Source: Phoronis ovalis (taxonomy: Eukaryota; Phoronida; Phoronidae). Taken from it: a stretch of 10,944 nt of DNA. Positions 8,737-10,944 of this stretch are shown here, piece after piece (position 1 is the first letter of the stretch; each line of letters starts with the position of its first letter). The notes under the pieces are model-generated. The model did no database searches and was not told the DNA's origin. It saw only the letters and a list, made by a program, of their open reading frames with translations. Made by a program: the position numbers and the translations under genes. The stretch spans positions 1 to 10,944 of the forward strand of contig JAOXYB010058080.1 in assembly GCA_028565635.1 (NCBI GenBank), given 5' to 3'.

Positions 8737-8961
8737 CTAGTAACTTCAGAAAAACAGCATAAATAATATTCCAAAATGTTCCCGTTATGCAATACTCCAA
8801 TAAAGACTGGTAAAATTTAAAATCCTCTTCATATCTGTAGGTTAGATGTGTGTTATCGTGTTTAATAGCACGTCTAACTCTCAGGTCTAACTACATCCAA
8901 GGATAATTTACAAATAAAGCTATCAAGGCTTTTAGTAAAAGTTCAATATTTCAAAATATCC

Positions 8962-8970
8962 TGGGTGGGC
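8962..8970 (+). promoter_or_regulatory. Gli/Ci-like site, one mismatch (TGGGTGGGC)
   Basis: Eight of nine bases match TGGGTGGTC with the GGGTGG core intact, about 3.6 kb upstream of the Patched start codon. It lies in AT-rich surroundings where such a GC-rich word is infrequent. Confidence 0.33.
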
Positions 8971-9210
8971 CTTAAGATGGTAATTTGTCAGAATTTGTTA
9001 AGTAAATACCTAATGATAAATGGAGAAAAGTATTTATATAAGGACGAATAAACTTTAGGATATGTGATGAAAGTTAAAATTTGGACAGTGCGAATAAGAA
9101 GTTATAGTACTGGTTAAATTTTGATATGTTTATTTATTCTGAAAAAAGACATTCTGCATATTTGCGTAGTACATGTATTTTGAGTGATTTCCAAATTCTC
9201 TTCGATTCAG

Positions 9211-9303
9211 GTTATCGGGTTTGTAAGTGTAGGCATGAGAGACAGCGAGTCGGTATTTTACGATTTGACAGTAAAAGATGATAGAACTTCGTTTCATTTC
9301 TGA
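9211..9303 (+). other. Candidate terminal exon followed by AATAAA, unrecognised
   Basis: The acceptor CCAAATTCTCTTCGATTCAG ends at 9210. The following 30 codons stay open (VIGFVSVGMRDSESVFYDLT at the start) to TGA at 9301, and AATAAA at 9340..9345 is followed by a T/G-rich stretch. The competing reading is on the minus strand: ATG at 9297 opens 55 codons to TAA at 9130, preceded by its own good acceptor (TGTTTTCTCAG). The two frames are codon-aligned, so the composition cannot tell which, if either, is real. Confidence 0.17.
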
Positions 9304-9345
9304 GAAAACATTTTGAAGTACCTAGTAACTTGGTCATAAAATAAA

Positions 9346-10298
9346 TTTTGCTTTGTTTATTTTTCCGGTGAGTTGCGCACGTGCAATTTTAAAGATAAAA
9401 CGCATATCCATTCATATGAGCCATCACCAATTTGTTTTACGTTACGACTTTTATTTAGAGAAAACTTCTTTGTCAGTGATTGGCACCACACTTTGTATTT
9501 GTCGTCCCTGATTTTGCATACTTCGTCTCTATAATTATAGTCTTAAAAATTTAGAATATAAATTGACCAATACTAATTTCTTTCAAAATATTTGTGAAAA
9601 AATATAACAACAACAGTGTATCTAAAAAAACTAATTTCTACTTAAAGAATTAGTGCCCAAAACATCTTTTTGGACTATGTGCTATTTTGAGAAATTTCCC
9701 AAAATTACAAAAACTGACAGAAAAGACTATATTATCTAACTATAATAGATGATTATTACTTTTTGACCAAGAAGGGAAGCATGGATGTAGATATATTCGG
9801 TTTTACTACCTGTTCCATCACGATTGCACGATATGTAATTTTTTGAATACATTTTCTTTAAAAAAATCTAATTAGTAGTCTTTACCAAATTAGTAATATT
9901 CAAAGATTTACAACTGTTTCACAGAAAGTGTAAAAACTTGGACGGACGTGGGTTTTATGTTATGTGACAAAAATGTTTTCTAGGATAAATTTTGCAATGC
10001 CAGGTGGATGTGTGGTAACCACAGGTAAACCAAATATTTATAATCCAACTTACATGTAAACAAAAATGATTTGCCCAAAGTGCGGATGAATGTGACACAT
10101 GTTTTTGTATTTTGTACGGGCACATAAAGGTGCTAATGACAGCTGTTCATTTTTATGTTTCGGACCACCAAAGATATAAACAAGGCTGTTCTGTGGATAA
10201 TCTGGTCTTATGCCACAAATCTCCATCATTGCTCAAGATGGCATAAACTGCCTGGTAATGCCAGAGGTAACAGTTATAAAAAAGTTTTAGACTGAAAG
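9346..10298. other. Mostly AT-rich non-coding flank
   Basis: 9540..9790 is almost free of CpG and rich in A/T runs. 9925..10024 is flanked by a good acceptor (ACTGTTTCACAG) and donor (ACAG|GTAAAC), but no frame is open right across it, so at most it is a non-coding exon. The Gli-like site at 10163..10171 lies here. Confidence 0.45.
10163..10171 (-). promoter_or_regulatory. Gli/Ci-like site, one mismatch (GACCACCAA on plus)
   Basis: Eight of nine bases match GACCACCCA; the mismatch falls inside the CCACCC core, so affinity may be low. About 4.8 kb upstream of the start codon and about 300 bp from the next match. Confidence 0.22.
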
Positions 10299-10556
10299 TT
10301 ATTTATGTTGAATTACATAATTTCTATAAAAGGTTGACGATACTTCAACACCTTGACACATCCCCTCTTGAGTTACTCCATTAAGGTCCAGTTTGCCTCC
10401 ATCAGAAGCAACGTAAAGATAAACACTAGCATATGTAAAACCAGAGCCGCAACAAGTAACACAGTGGGTGGTAAGCAAATTAGCGTTATCATTAATAAAC
10501 ATACGGTGAGCGATATATTTATTTATATTCAGTGCATACCAGTCAGTCCATAACGA
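10299..10556 (-). other. Candidate coding exon, unrecognised
   Basis: I do not recognise this protein. An 85-residue open frame follows a good 3' splice site (ACTCTCTCCGATTCAG, AG at 10558..10557, phase 0); the frame stays open upstream to 10592. It contains an ATG at 10502. Around residues 27-50 is a moderately hydrophobic Cys/Tyr stretch (THCVTCCGSGFTYASVYLYV) that could cross a membrane, followed by a polar SDGGKLDLNG segment. Codons are strongly purine-first, pyrimidine-third. A donor word CAAG|GTGTTG (GT at 10351..10350) could end it early. Against it: no polyA signal follows closely, and a codon-aligned frame is also open on the plus strand (10353..10553). It could be an exon of an upstream neighbour gene or chance. 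Confidence 0.22.
10465..10473 (+). promoter_or_regulatory. Gli/Ci-like site, one mismatch (TGGGTGGTA)
   Basis: Matches TGGGTGGTC except for the last base, with the core intact. About 5.1 kb upstream of the Patched start codon. It overlaps the minus-strand open frame at 10556..10299, so one of the two readings may be coincidental. Confidence 0.33.
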
Positions 10557-10568
10557 CTGAATCGGAGA

Positions 10569-10636
10569 GAGTTGTGGAATTGCAAATACAACTCAAGAGA
10601 GCGTGAAGCAGACGAAAAGCGTCGTCACGCCGCTCT
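10569..10636. repeat. Two adjacent inverted repeats
   Basis: First: GAGTTGT at 10569..10575 and ACAACTC at 10588..10594, a perfect 7-bp stem with a 12-base loop. Second: a stepped stem from AGAG/CTCT outside (10598..10601 with 10633..10636), CGTGA/TCACG (10602..10606 with 10625..10629) and GACG/CGTC (10611..10614 with 10620..10623). CpG is dense here against an AT-rich background. Role unknown. Confidence 0.6.
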
Positions 10637-10676
10637 AAAATCCCGTCTAAAATGTGTTTATAGGTTGCTCGAATGA

Positions 10677-10944
10677 TCTTATGATGTGCATTCATCGTGG
10701 TACGTACATATTATCCTTGTAATCACTAATATTCAATTGACCTGTGTTGTTGTCTTCTATTGAACGACTTGAACATGATAAACACTTGTCAGATCTGAAT
10801 ATATCCCCCCCCCGGCTTCAATTAAATTACAAAGAAAGTTTTTATGTACCTGTAATTACAAATTATCATATATATAAATGCAGTAGTGAAATAAATCAAA
10901 AAATAAATATAAAACATTGAAATCTCTTTTTCTGCTAGACGCCT
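10677..10944. other. Non-coding right edge
   Basis: AT-rich, with a run of nine C at 10805..10813 followed by GG, and several AATAAA words near 10890-10910 on the plus strand. No coding frame was seen. Confidence 0.45.

Noticed and set aside
10598-10644. Helitron 3' end (hairpin followed by CTAA)
   Set aside because: The base after CTAA is A, not T, and no matching 5' TC end or Rep/helicase sequence is present.
10554-10676. Arg/Glu-rich plus-strand frame (SREREADEKRRHAA)
   Set aside because: It has no ATG, overlaps the CpG-rich hairpins that force Arg/Ala codons, and is only 40 codons long.

Overview
This is animal nuclear DNA: AT-rich, interrupted genes, AG/GT splice signals, AATAAA motifs, and no bacterial operon features. 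Its one recognisable gene is the 5' end of a Patched (ptc/PTCH) homologue, the Hedgehog receptor, read on the minus strand. Two coding exons are visible: exon 1 at 5357..5262 and exon 2 at 4253..4061. They join in phase 0 and give the Patched N-terminus, with the hallmark RTSWVDA segment, a GKA.G linker, the first transmembrane helix and the start of the first extracellular loop (ETNVEKLWVE). RTSWVDA is, from memory, what Drosophila Patched has, whereas vertebrate PTCH1 reads RPSYCDA. I therefore lean to an arthropod or other invertebrate, without certainty.

Layout from left to right: 1..4060 is the beginning of a long, CpG-poor intron 2, and exon 3 was not found in it. 4061..4253 is exon 2. 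4254..5261 is intron 1 (1,008 nt), which holds a GC-richer patch with a 24-bp tandem duplication and a perfect hairpin. 5262..5357 is coding exon 1. About 5370..5900 is the 5' leader and promoter region, with CCAAT, GC/E2F-like, ETS-like and RFX X-box-like words and a possible short 5'-UTR intron. 5900..10944 is the upstream flank (or, if there are distal first exons, the first intron). It has no gene I can name.

The flank and introns carry five one-mismatch matches to the Gli/Ci site TGGGTGGTC, more than the roughly one expected by chance. This is noteworthy because ptc is the classic direct target of Gli/Ci in Hedgehog feedback. Several GC-richer islets in the flank hold splice-bounded or polyA-followed open frames (minus 10556..10299, 8736..8653, 7596..7372; plus 9211..9303). 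They may be exons of an unknown gene, alternative ptc first exons, or chance; all are low confidence. Many are open in the same register on both strands, so coding-like appearance alone is weak evidence here. I saw no tRNA, rRNA, CRISPR array or intact transposon.
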